Virus record (IMG/VR): IMGVR_UViG_3300046616_000262
Location: 1-34,803 of that record
Length of the DNA stretch: 34,803 nt
Origin: a virus
Reading direction: 5' to 3' (one strand)
The notes under the pieces were generated by a model. That model ran no database searches and was not told the origin of the DNA. It saw only the letters and a list, made by a program, of their open reading frames with translations. The position numbers were made by a program, and so were the translations under genes. This document shows positions 28,998 through 34,803 of this stretch, piece by piece. Each line of letters starts with the position of its first letter. Position 1 is the stretch's first letter.

Positions 28998-29677
28998 TGA
29001 AATCCCCGGCACAGCGCCACTTTGAGCGTGTGACGGCGGCAAAGGCGGCTGCGGCCGCCGCGCCGGAAGCCACCATGGCCGGCGCCAGCGCTTACGAGCT
29101 GATGCTGGTCAAGCTGGTGGCCGATCGCCGCCGCCTCAAGTCCATCCAGTCGATCGAGCGCAAGGTGGACGTGAAACGCGAACTGCTGCCCGACTACGCC
29201 GAGTACGTCAACGGCGTGCTGGAAGCCGGCCGGGGCGCCCAGGACGAAGTGCTGACCACCATCATGGTGTGGCACATCGATGTGGGCGACTTCGCCGGCG
29301 CGCTGCGGATCGCGGATTACGTCCTGCAGCACGGCATGACGATGCCCGACCAGTACGACCGCACGCTGGCCACGGTGCTGGCCGAGGAAGTGGCGGACAC
29401 CGCCCTACGTGCCATCAAGCTGGATCCGGCGTCCGCCATCGACACGCAGCAGCTGCTGCAGGTCATGGCGCTGACCGACCAGCACGACATGCCCGACCAG
29501 GTGCGCGCCAAGCTGCGCAAGGCGACCGGCTACTCGCTGATGGCGAAGGATCCGGCGACCGCCCTGCCGTACCTGGAGCGTGCCCTGGAACTGTCTGACA
29601 AGTCAGGCGTGAAACAAGACATTGCCCGGCTGCAGAAGCAGCTGGGTGCCGGCGGAGCGAAACCCGCCAGCACGTAA
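28997..29677 (+). CDS. M: Terminase small subunit gpM
   Basis: The 226-residue product matches P2 gpM (247). The small terminase subunit recognises DNA near cos and regulates gpP. The N-terminal Ser-Pro-Ala-Gln-Arg-His-Phe-Glu-Arg-Val and the middle Arg-Arg-Leu-Lys-x-Ile-Gln-Ser-Ile-Glu-Arg-Lys segment are typical. An upstream in-frame ATG at 28985 would add four residues, but TGATG coupling to N favours 28997. A 96-nt gap follows before L. Confidence 0.93.
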   Translation: MKSPAQRHFERVTAAKAAAAAAPEATMAGASAYELMLVKLVADRRRLKSIQSIERKVDVKRELLPDYAEYVNGVLEAGRGAQDEVLTTIMVWHIDVGDFAGALRIADYVLQHGMTMPDQYDRTLATVLAEEVADTALRAIKLDPASAIDTQQLLQVMALTDQHDMPDQVRAKLRKATGYSLMAKDPATALPYLERALELSDKSGVKQDIARLQKQLGAGGAKPAST

Positions 29678-29773
29678 CGAGCCCCCCGGCCTGGGCGGCG
29701 CCGGCGGACGATGGCAGGGCTTTGCCCGGTCCATCCGATGCCGGCCCACCGCCCGCTTTTTCCGAGATACGCC

Positions 29774-30250
29774 ATGACCTTCATTGCCACCGAACCAGCC
29801 AGCGCGCCGAACCCGCCGCCAGAGGACACCACCGTGGCCAATGACGGATTTTTCCCCGATATTGACCTGCAGCGCCTGCGCGACAGCGTGCGCCTGGACG
29901 GCACCGTGACCACCCTGCGCCTGCGCAATGCCGTGGTCGACGCCGTCATCCACGTGAACGACGAGCTGGCCGCCTGGAAGGCGGACCGGCTGGCCGCCGG
30001 CGTAACCTCGCTGGACCAGCTGGAACCCAAGATCGGGGGCGAGGCGGTGCAGCTGCGCCGCTACCTGGCCGCCATCCACCGCACGGTCAAGGCCGACTTG
30101 AACGAACAGTTCCGCAATTTCGACGCCACCAAGTCCGGCGTGGACGAGGCGGACAAGCTGCAGCAGCTGGTGGACGACGAACGCCGCGCGGCCAAGTGGG
30201 CCATCCGTGATTTTCTGGGCCTGCCGCGCGCCACCGTGGAGCTGATCTGA
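29774..30250 (+). CDS. L: Head completion protein gpL
   Basis: The 158-residue product corresponds to P2 gpL (169), a connector protein that stabilises filled heads for tail joining. The features are Phe-Phe-Pro-Asp-Ile-Asp-Leu-x-x-Leu-Arg-Asp near residue 26, Arg-Leu-Asp-Gly-Thr-Val and the Leu-Tyr-like Arg-Tyr-Leu-Ala-Ala-Ile helix, ending with Ala-Ile-Arg-Asp-Phe-Leu. Start 29774 is chosen because it precedes the family N-terminus; an ATG at 29711 would add 21 residues. The stop overlaps X (TGATG). Confidence 0.9.
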   Translation: MTFIATEPASAPNPPPEDTTVANDGFFPDIDLQRLRDSVRLDGTVTTLRLRNAVVDAVIHVNDELAAWKADRLAAGVTSLDQLEPKIGGEAVQLRRYLAAIHRTVKADLNEQFRNFDATKSGVDEADKLQQLVDDERRAAKWAIRDFLGLPRATVELI

Positions 30251-30456
30251 TGCGCGTCATCACGCACCAGGGCGACACCGTGGACGCGCTGTGCTTCCGC
30301 CACCTGGGCCGCACCCAGGGCGTGGTGGAAATCGTCCTGGAACGGAACCCCGGCCTGGCCGACTACGGGCCGATCCTGCCGCACGGCCTGCAGGTCGATC
30401 TGCCCGCCACCACCAACCAACCGACCAATACCCCACTGCTGCGGCTGTGGGACTAG
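30250..30456 (+). CDS. X: Tail protein gpX (LysM-like)
   Basis: The 68-residue product equals P2 gpX (67) in size. The family has a LysM-like fold and acts in tail assembly. Diagnostic parts are Gln-Gly-Asp-Thr-Val-Asp-Ala-Leu-Cys-x-Arg (residues 6-16), Val-Glu-x-Val-Leu-Glu-Arg-Asn-Pro-Gly-Leu-Ala and the Gly-Pro-Ile-Leu-Pro-His-Gly turn. It is coupled to L by TGATG and followed by the lysis cassette. Confidence 0.95.
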   Translation: MRVITHQGDTVDALCFRHLGRTQGVVEIVLERNPGLADYGPILPHGLQVDLPATTNQPTNTPLLRLWD

Positions 30457-30469
30457 AAAGGAGCCAACC

Positions 30470-30817
30470 GTGGCCGAACCAATCCCCTCCACCGTCGCCA
30501 TTGCCACCGCTGGCATCGGGCTGGCCAGCCTGTTTCCTGGCGTGGACGGCAACGCCCTGATCGGCGCTTTCGCCGGCGCGGCGCTACTGGTGGTCAGCAG
30601 CAACGACCTGAACCTGGCCAAGCGCCTGGCGTACCTGGTCATTTCGATGATCGCGGGCTACCAGGGCGCGCAGGACATCGTCAACTGGACGCCGATTCGA
30701 TCTACCGGCGTGGCCGCGTTCTTCGGCGCCGCCTGCGCCATCGTGATCGCCCTGCAGCTAATCGAGCGCGTGAAGTCGTTCGACCTGCTGAGCCTGATTG
30801 GTAAGAAAGGAGGCTGA
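30470..30817 (+). CDS. Putative holin, first of two
   Basis: The 115-residue product starts with GTG behind AAAGGAG. It has hydrophobic segments at about residues 8-24, 28-45, 52-65 and 78-96 and a charged Lys-rich end. Such phage holin-like proteins of Burkholderiales P2-like phages carry the same Phe-Pro-Gly-x-Asp-Gly-Asn-Ala-Leu-Ile-Gly-Ala-Phe-Ala-Gly-Ala start. It sits at the front of the lysis genes, where it should time membrane opening or act together with the next gene as holin and antiholin. Confidence 0.8.
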   Translation: MAEPIPSTVAIATAGIGLASLFPGVDGNALIGAFAGAALLVVSSNDLNLAKRLAYLVISMIAGYQGAQDIVNWTPIRSTGVAAFFGAACAIVIALQLIERVKSFDLLSLIGKKGG

Positions 30818-30818
30818 C

Positions 30819-31097
30819 GTGGTACAGGTACAGAACCCCGCCGCCGTCATCGCCCTGGCGGCCTACACCCTGGCCATTTTCGCGCTGCTGCTGTACCGGC
30901 GCGACGGTGCGCGCCATCGCCATCACATTTCCTGGCTGGCCTATGCCCTGCTGGTGGTGCTGGGCGGTTCGGCCATCGAGCTGCTGCTGCACGCCACGGC
31001 GGTCAGCTACTTTGAAGCGGGCCGCGCCGCGCTGTTGGCCCTGTTTATCGTCCGGTCGCGCGGCAACGTCGCGCGCCTTCTGTGGAGTGAAAAATGA
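30819..31097 (+). CDS. Putative 3-TM holin
   Basis: The 92-residue product begins with GTG at 30819, one base after the preceding stop, behind AAAGGAGG. Three hydrophobic helices (about 7-24, 36-52 and 60-78) are separated by a basic Arg-Arg-Asp-Gly-Ala-Arg-His-Arg-His-His loop. This agrees with the putative 3TM holin family of Gram-negative phages. It overlaps the endolysin start. Having two holin-like genes is common here, and one may restrain the other. Confidence 0.82.
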   Translation: MVQVQNPAAVIALAAYTLAIFALLLYRRDGARHRHHISWLAYALLVVLGGSAIELLLHATAVSYFEAGRAALLALFIVRSRGNVARLLWSEK

Positions 31098-31903
31098 CCG
31101 CTGTATCCCTTCGACCAGGTAGCCATGGCGCCGACGTCGCGCAGCTGCAGCAGCGCCTGCAGCGCGCCGGCTACCAGCTGGACGCCACCAACGTGTACGA
31201 CGAGGCGACCGTGGGCGCCGTGATGGCGCTGCAGGCGGCCAGCAACCTGGTGGTCGACGGCATCTTCGGCCCCAAGTCCTTCATGGCCCTGATGGGTTCC
31301 TACCAGCCCAAACACCTGACGGCGGCCGACCTGGTGTGCGCAGCCGAGCAGCTGGGCCTGACGCTGGCCACCGTGCGCGCCGTCAATGAGGTGGAGTCGC
31401 GCGGGCAGGGCTTCCTGCCGGACGGCCGCCCCGTGATCCTGTTTGAGCGCCACGTGTTTTACAAGCAGCTGCAGGAGCATGGGATCGACCCGGAACCCAT
31501 CGCCGCGAAGTGGCCGCACATTTGCGCCAAGGAACGCGGCGGCTACCAGGGCGGCCCGGCCGAGTACATCCGGCTGGAAGCGGCCAAGCAGATCCACCTG
31601 GCGGCGGCCTATGAGGCTGCCAGCTGGGGCGCCTTCCAGGTGATGGGCTATCACTGGCAGGCGCTGGGCTATGCCAGCGCGCCCGATTTTGTGCGCTGTA
31701 TGCAGCAGGACGAAGCTGCCCACCTGGACGCCTTCGTGCGCTTCATCGCCCACGAGGCACCGCTGCAGGCGGCGCTGAAGGCCCGCAAGTGGCCCGCCTT
31801 CGCCAAGGGCTATAACGGGCCGGACTACGCTGCCAACCTGTACGACGCCAAGCTGGCGCAGGCCTATGCGAAGTATGCCGCGCTGGACGAGGTGGCCGCA
31901 TGA
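31094..31903 (+). CDS. Endolysin: N-acetylmuramidase with peptidoglycan-binding domain
   Basis: The 269-residue product joins an N-terminal PG-binding domain (residues 5-68, with Ser-x-Gly-Ala-Asp-Val-x-x-Leu-Gln and Asp-Gly-Ile-Phe-Gly-Pro-Lys-Ser) to a C-terminal N-acetylmuramidase (about 75-266). The latter carries Ala-Val-Asn-Glu-Val-Glu-Ser with the likely catalytic Glu101, and Ser-Trp-Gly-Ala-Phe-Gln-Val-Met-Gly. It cuts glycan strands of peptidoglycan. P2 itself uses a different, K-type lysozyme. There is no signal peptide, so release depends on the holin. It overlaps its neighbours by 4 nt on each side. Confidence 0.93.
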   Translation: MTAVSLRPGSHGADVAQLQQRLQRAGYQLDATNVYDEATVGAVMALQAASNLVVDGIFGPKSFMALMGSYQPKHLTAADLVCAAEQLGLTLATVRAVNEVESRGQGFLPDGRPVILFERHVFYKQLQEHGIDPEPIAAKWPHICAKERGGYQGGPAEYIRLEAAKQIHLAAAYEAASWGAFQVMGYHWQALGYASAPDFVRCMQQDEAAHLDAFVRFIAHEAPLQAALKARKWPAFAKGYNGPDYAANLYDAKLAQAYAKYAALDEVAA

Positions 31904-32334
31904 TCGCCCTGGCGGAACGCGCCGGCCAGATCCTGGTGCTGATCCTGATGGCGGCGTTGGCCTACCTGTACGTGGACGGCCTGCAGGCCAGGCTGGCCAA
32001 GGCCGAGGACGATGTGCGCATCGAGCGCCAGGCCGTGGCCGACCGCGACGGCACTATCCTGCAGCTGCGCGAGCTGGACCACCGCAAGGAAGTGGCGGCC
32101 GCTGAGCTGGAGGGCGAACGCAACGGGATCCAGCAGGGCCTGAACACCCGTCAAATCGAAATGAGGAAACTGCAAGATGAAAACGCTGAAATTCGCGCCT
32201 GGGCTGCTGTTGCTGTGCCTGCCGATGTTGTCCGGCTGCGCGAACACGGCCCCCTTACCGGCGCCGCGGCTTATCGTCAATTCCTGTCCCAAGGTTCAGC
32301 CCTGCAGCCTGCCCGCCGTGCGGGCGAGGAATAA
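31900..32334 (+). CDS. Rz/LysB-like inner-membrane spanin
   Basis: The 144-residue product has an N-terminal membrane segment (about 8-25) followed by a long charged coiled coil to about residue 105. This layout is typical of Rz-type inner-membrane spanins, which reach across the periplasm to meet an Rz1 lipoprotein and fuse the two membranes. An embedded Rz1 gene in another frame (32177-32449) supports the call. It begins on an ATGA overlap with the endolysin. Confidence 0.85.
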   Translation: MIALAERAGQILVLILMAALAYLYVDGLQARLAKAEDDVRIERQAVADRDGTILQLRELDHRKEVAAAELEGERNGIQQGLNTRQIEMRKLQDENAEIRAWAAVAVPADVVRLREHGPLTGAAAYRQFLSQGSALQPARRAGEE

Positions 32335-32449
32335 CGGCGACATGAACGGCGCGCTGGACAAGGCTGAGGCGGCGTGGGCCGAGTGCGCGGCCGTGGTGGA
32401 CATGATCGTGGATTGCCAGGCAGAGGCGAAGGGCCCGGGCCATGATTAA
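32177..32449 (+). CDS. Rz1/LysC-like outer-membrane lipoprotein spanin
   Basis: The 90-residue product starts inside the Rz gene in the +1 frame. It has a signal peptide with lipobox Leu-Ser-Gly-Cys (Cys21), then Pro-rich Ala-Pro-Leu-Pro-Ala-Pro-Arg. Cysteines at 37 and 43 could form a disulfide. The 158-nt overlap with Rz and the long extension past its stop match the embedded-to-overlapped architecture of lambda and P2. It overlaps R by 8 nt. Confidence 0.88.
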   Translation: MKTLKFAPGLLLLCLPMLSGCANTAPLPAPRLIVNSCPKVQPCSLPAVRARNNGDMNGALDKAEAAWAECAAVVDMIVDCQAEAKGPGHD

Positions 32450-32867
32450 GCTGGCCGCCCTGCGCGAAGTCGCCAAGGCCGCCATCCCGGCGCTGGCCAA
32501 GGATCCCAGCAAGCTGCTGGTGTTCGCGGACGAGGGCAAGACGGTGGCGCATGGCACCGGCTCGCTGTCCTTTGAGTACCACTACACCGGCCACCTGATC
32601 CTGACCGATATGAGCGACGGCGCCGACGAGGTGATGGCGGCCTTGCTGGCCTGGGCGCAGGTCAACCAGCCGGAGCTGCTGGCGGTCAACGACGAGCGCC
32701 ACAACATCACGTTCGAGGTCGACATCGTCAACCATGACGCCTTTGACCTGTCCATCAAAGTGCCGCTGACCGAAACGGTCAGGGTCACGACCGACGCCGC
32801 CGGCGCGCGCCATATCCACCACGTGCAGGAAGAGGCGCCGGAATGGATGCGCCAGGGTCTGGTGTGA
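32442..32867 (+). CDS. R: Tail completion protein gpR
   Basis: The 141-residue product fits P2 gpR (155), required to finish the tail so that it can join the head. The N-terminal Lys-x-x-x-Leu-Arg-x-x-Leu pattern, the Tyr-x-x-x-Leu-Ile-Leu-Thr-Asp centre (near residue 46) and Val-Met-Ala-Ala-Leu-Leu-Ala-Trp are characteristic. It begins inside the Rz1 gene and ends one base before S. Confidence 0.9.
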   Translation: MIKLAALREVAKAAIPALAKDPSKLLVFADEGKTVAHGTGSLSFEYHYTGHLILTDMSDGADEVMAALLAWAQVNQPELLAVNDERHNITFEVDIVNHDAFDLSIKVPLTETVRVTTDAAGARHIHHVQEEAPEWMRQGLV

Positions 32868-32868
32868 C

Positions 32869-33336
32869 ATGGACGACTTGGACGCACTGGAGGGCTGGGC
32901 CGGGCCGCTGCTGGCCAAGCTGAGCCAGGCGGGCCGGCGCGAGGCCGCCATGGACATAGGGCGCGCGCTGCGCAAGAGTCAGCAGCAGCGCATCGCCGCC
33001 CAGCGCAACCCGGACGGCAGCGCCTTTGCGCCGCGCAAGCCCAGGGCGCTGCAGGGGAAGAAACTGAGGGAGAAGGCCGGGCGCATCAAGCGCCGGGCCA
33101 TGTTCGCCAAGCTGCGCACCGCCAAGCTGTTGAAGATCGACACCGACGCGGACGGCCTGGCCATCGGCTGGGCGGGCCGGGTTGCGCGTATTGCGCGAGT
33201 TCACCAGGAAGGCCTGGAATCGGCAGTGGCGGCAGGCGGCGCCAAGTACAAGTACCCGATCCGCCAGCTGCTGGGCCTGACGCCGGCAGAGCGCGACATG
33301 ATCCGCGACAAGCTGCTGGAACACCTGGCGCGCTGA
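32869..33336 (+). CDS. S: Tail completion protein gpS
   Basis: The 155-residue product fits P2 gpS (150), which acts with gpR in tail completion. Marks of the family are the Arg-Arg-Ala/Leu-Arg-Lys-Ser-Gln-Gln-Gln-Arg-Ile-x-x-Gln helix (about 32-45), the Asn-Pro-Asp-Gly-Ser-x-Phe-Ala-Pro-Arg-Lys segment and the C-terminal Pro-x-Arg-x-Leu-Leu-Gly-Leu. It ends the rightward operon; the methyltransferase on the opposite strand follows 20 nt later. Confidence 0.92.
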   Translation: MDDLDALEGWAGPLLAKLSQAGRREAAMDIGRALRKSQQQRIAAQRNPDGSAFAPRKPRALQGKKLREKAGRIKRRAMFAKLRTAKLLKIDTDADGLAIGWAGRVARIARVHQEGLESAVAAGGAKYKYPIRQLLGLTPAERDMIRDKLLEHLAR

Positions 33337-33356
33337 TGCGCCCAGGGGGCCAGCGT

Positions 33357-34115
33357 TTAGGCGGCCAGCAGATCAGCATGTGCCAGGCGCTTGCTGGCTT
33401 GTGCATGGATGGTCTTGTTTGTTTCGCTTCCGATCCAGTCCAGGCCTGCCTCTTTCGCAGCCTGCAGGAAGGTGCCGGAGCCCGTGAAAAAGTCCGCCAC
33501 CGCGCCGCCTTCTGGCACCAGGCGCAGTATCTGGCGCGCCAGCTCGATCGGCTTTTGTGTCGCGTGCTGCTTGGGCAGCTCCAGCCTGGACTGGAACACA
33601 CCAGGCAGATACACCTCGCGCTGCGGCAGGCCGCCCTTGGTCGCCCAGACGATGAATTCCGCTTGCTGCGCGAAACCACCGCGGCGCGGCCGGTAGCGGC
33701 CGGCGGTCTTGTCCCACACCGCCAGGCCTTGCCAGGTAAATCCTGCGGCTTGCACCACATCGGTCAGCGTGGGCAACTGGCGCCAGTCAATGAAGCACAC
33801 CACGATGCCGCCCGGCTTCAATGCCCGGTGCGCTTGCGTCAGCCAGGTCAGGCAGGAGAACGACCACGAACGCTGGTCCATGTTGTCGCCGTCGAAATCG
33901 GCGTACTGGGTCTTGGTGCTGCCGTTGATGTACTTCTTGCTGGTGGACTTGGTGCGCTGGCCAAGATGCAGGCCGCCGGAAGCGTATGGCGGATCGGTCA
34001 GCAGCATATCCAGGGATTCGTCGGGGAGATTCATGGCCAACTGCAGCGCATCGACCTGGTGCAGCTGGTTGAAGGGAAAGGCCGGTATCGGCGCAGCGTT
34101 GCTTTCTGTGTTCAC
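33357..34115 (-). CDS. DNA adenine/cytosine amino-methyltransferase (beta-class order)
   Basis: The 252-residue product has motif IV Asp-Pro-Pro-Tyr at 41-44, a His-Ala-Thr-Gln-Lys-Pro segment near 184 and motif I Phe-Thr-Gly-Ser-Gly-Thr at 210-215. This is the IV-to-I order of beta-class N6-adenine or N4-cytosine methylases. No restriction enzyme is nearby, so it is an orphan methylase that could protect phage DNA or mark regulatory sites. It starts with GTG without a strong ribosome site. It lies antisense in the S-V gap, where P2 carries an accessory gene too, so it is a moron. Confidence 0.9.
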   Translation of the reverse strand: MNTESNAAPIPAFPFNQLHQVDALQLAMNLPDESLDMLLTDPPYASGGLHLGQRTKSTSKKYINGSTKTQYADFDGDNMDQRSWSFSCLTWLTQAHRALKPGGIVVCFIDWRQLPTLTDVVQAAGFTWQGLAVWDKTAGRYRPRRGGFAQQAEFIVWATKGGLPQREVYLPGVFQSRLELPKQHATQKPIELARQILRLVPEGGAVADFFTGSGTFLQAAKEAGLDWIGSETNKTIHAQASKRLAHADLLAA

Positions 34116-34204
34116 GGTGATTTCAATTCAGGTTATGGCACGCCGACACTGGCGCGGCCACCACATTCTCTGCAGGTAAGAGGTGCCTAGCGATCACCTG
34201 CCGG

Positions 34205-34223
34205 TGTGCCGGCAGCGGGCACA
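34205..34223 (+). promoter_or_regulatory. Ogr-type activator site of the V late promoter
   Basis: TGTGCCGGCAGCGGGCACA has 6-bp arms TGTGCC and GGCACA and the same TGT-N13-ACA spacing as the two other late sites. CTACGCGCGCG follows 16 nt later, the same distance as at the FI promoter. It lies 52 bp before the V start codon. Confidence 0.78.
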
Positions 34224-34274
34224 TTGCCGCCTTGCTGCGCTACGCGCGCGTGAAGGGCACCATGGGGAATGGAC

Positions 34275-34803
34275 ATGAACGAATCTCTCCGGCTGCTGCT
34301 GAACCTGGTACGCAAGGGCACCGTGCTGGCGGTCGATTACGACAAAGCACTGTGCCGCGTGGCCACGGGCGAGCTGCAAACCAACTGGCTCCCCTGGTTG
34401 ACGCTGGCCGCCGGCGACACGCGAGACTGGAACCCGCCCAGCGAAGGTGAGCAGGTCATCCTGTTGAGTCCGGGCGGCGACCCGGCCGAGGGCGTGGTGC
34501 TGCGCGGGATCTACTCGGACAGCACGCCGGCGCCTGCGAACAAGAAGCAGCTGCACACGCGCGTCTATCCCGATGGCGCCACCGTGCAGTACGACCACGT
34601 GCAGCAGCTGCTGAGCATAGACCTGCCGAAGCTGGCCGCCGTATTCCTGACCGCGCTTTCACTGGTGAAGATCAAGACCGCCACACTGTCCGTGGAAGGC
34701 AGCGTCAAGGCCTCGCGCAACGTGACCGTGGGCACGGGCGCCAGCGGTTCGTTCGCCACGACCAGCGGCAACATCGTCACCGTCATGGACGGCATCGTTA
34801 TCA
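34275..34803 (+). CDS. V: Baseplate spike protein gpV, 5' part (continues at 128-138)
   Basis: The frame opens with Met-Asn-Glu-Ser-Leu-Arg-Leu-Leu-Leu-Asn-Leu-Val-Arg-Lys-Gly-Thr-Val and has the family core Asp-Trp-Asn-Pro-Pro-Ser-Glu-Gly-Glu-Gln-Val-Ile-Leu-Leu-Ser-Pro-Gly-Gly-Asp (about 55-73) of P2-type OB-fold spikes. It is the first gene after the methylase and is under the Ogr-type site at 34205. The start at 34275 is preferred; an ATG at 34262 is in another frame. The gene runs off the window and is completed by bases 128-138 after circularisation. Confidence 0.92.
   Translation, partial: MNESLRLLLNLVRKGTVLAVDYDKALCRVATGELQTNWLPWLTLAAGDTRDWNPPSEGEQVILLSPGGDPAEGVVLRGIYSDSTPAPANKKQLHTRVYPDGATVQYDHVQQLLSIDLPKLAAVFLTALSLVKIKTATLSVEGSVKASRNVTVGTGASGSFATTSGNIVTVMDGIVI
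34677..34803. repeat. Terminal direct repeat, right copy
   Basis: Identical to bases 1-127. The two copies mark the point where the circular molecule was opened in assembly. Confidence 0.95.

Overview
The window is a near-complete circular genome of a P2-like temperate myovirus that appears to live as a plasmid. Bases 1-127 are repeated exactly at 34677-34803, so the contig closes into a circle of 34,676 bp, cut inside the baseplate spike gene V. High GC content, P2-family proteins and a plasmid ParC-like gene suggest a betaproteobacterial host, probably Burkholderiales; this is inferred from style, not from a search.

The virion module follows P2 order. Leftward genes Q (portal) and P (terminase) lie at 24039-26827. 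The rightward head and lysis run is O, N, M, L, X, two holins, endolysin, Rz/Rz1, R and S (26971-33336). An antisense DNA methyltransferase (33357-34115) interrupts the late genes before V. Across the junction come V, W, J, four extra genes, I, H and host-recognition genes (to 6372), then FI, FII, E/E+E', T, U and D (6556-12820). A 19-bp dyad, TGT-N13-ACA, precedes the V and FI operons and lies between P and O. It is the likely target of the Ogr-type activator encoded at 15849.

The accessory part (12,900-23,900) contains hicAB with its own promoter and operators, a ParC-like gene and small unknown genes. It also has a LexA-like repressor facing a ribbon-helix-helix Cro/Cox-position gene, ogr, and a 917-residue primase/ATPase. 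Next comes a leftward par locus (ParA plus an RHH protein) with TTGATGT-type repeats in all three of its gaps. Then follow an iteron-like TCCACG cluster, about 470 bp of dense hairpins that may be a structured RNA or origin, and a RepL-like winged-helix replication protein preceded by three identical dyads.

No integrase, P2-type A initiator, transposase or protelomerase is visible. The simplest reading is a P2-like phage-plasmid. Its lysogeny would rest on autonomous replication (RepL-like protein, primase, iterons), partition (ParA/RHH/centromere repeats) and addiction (HicAB). The repressor would hold the lytic genes silent, and Ogr would switch on the virion operons after induction.
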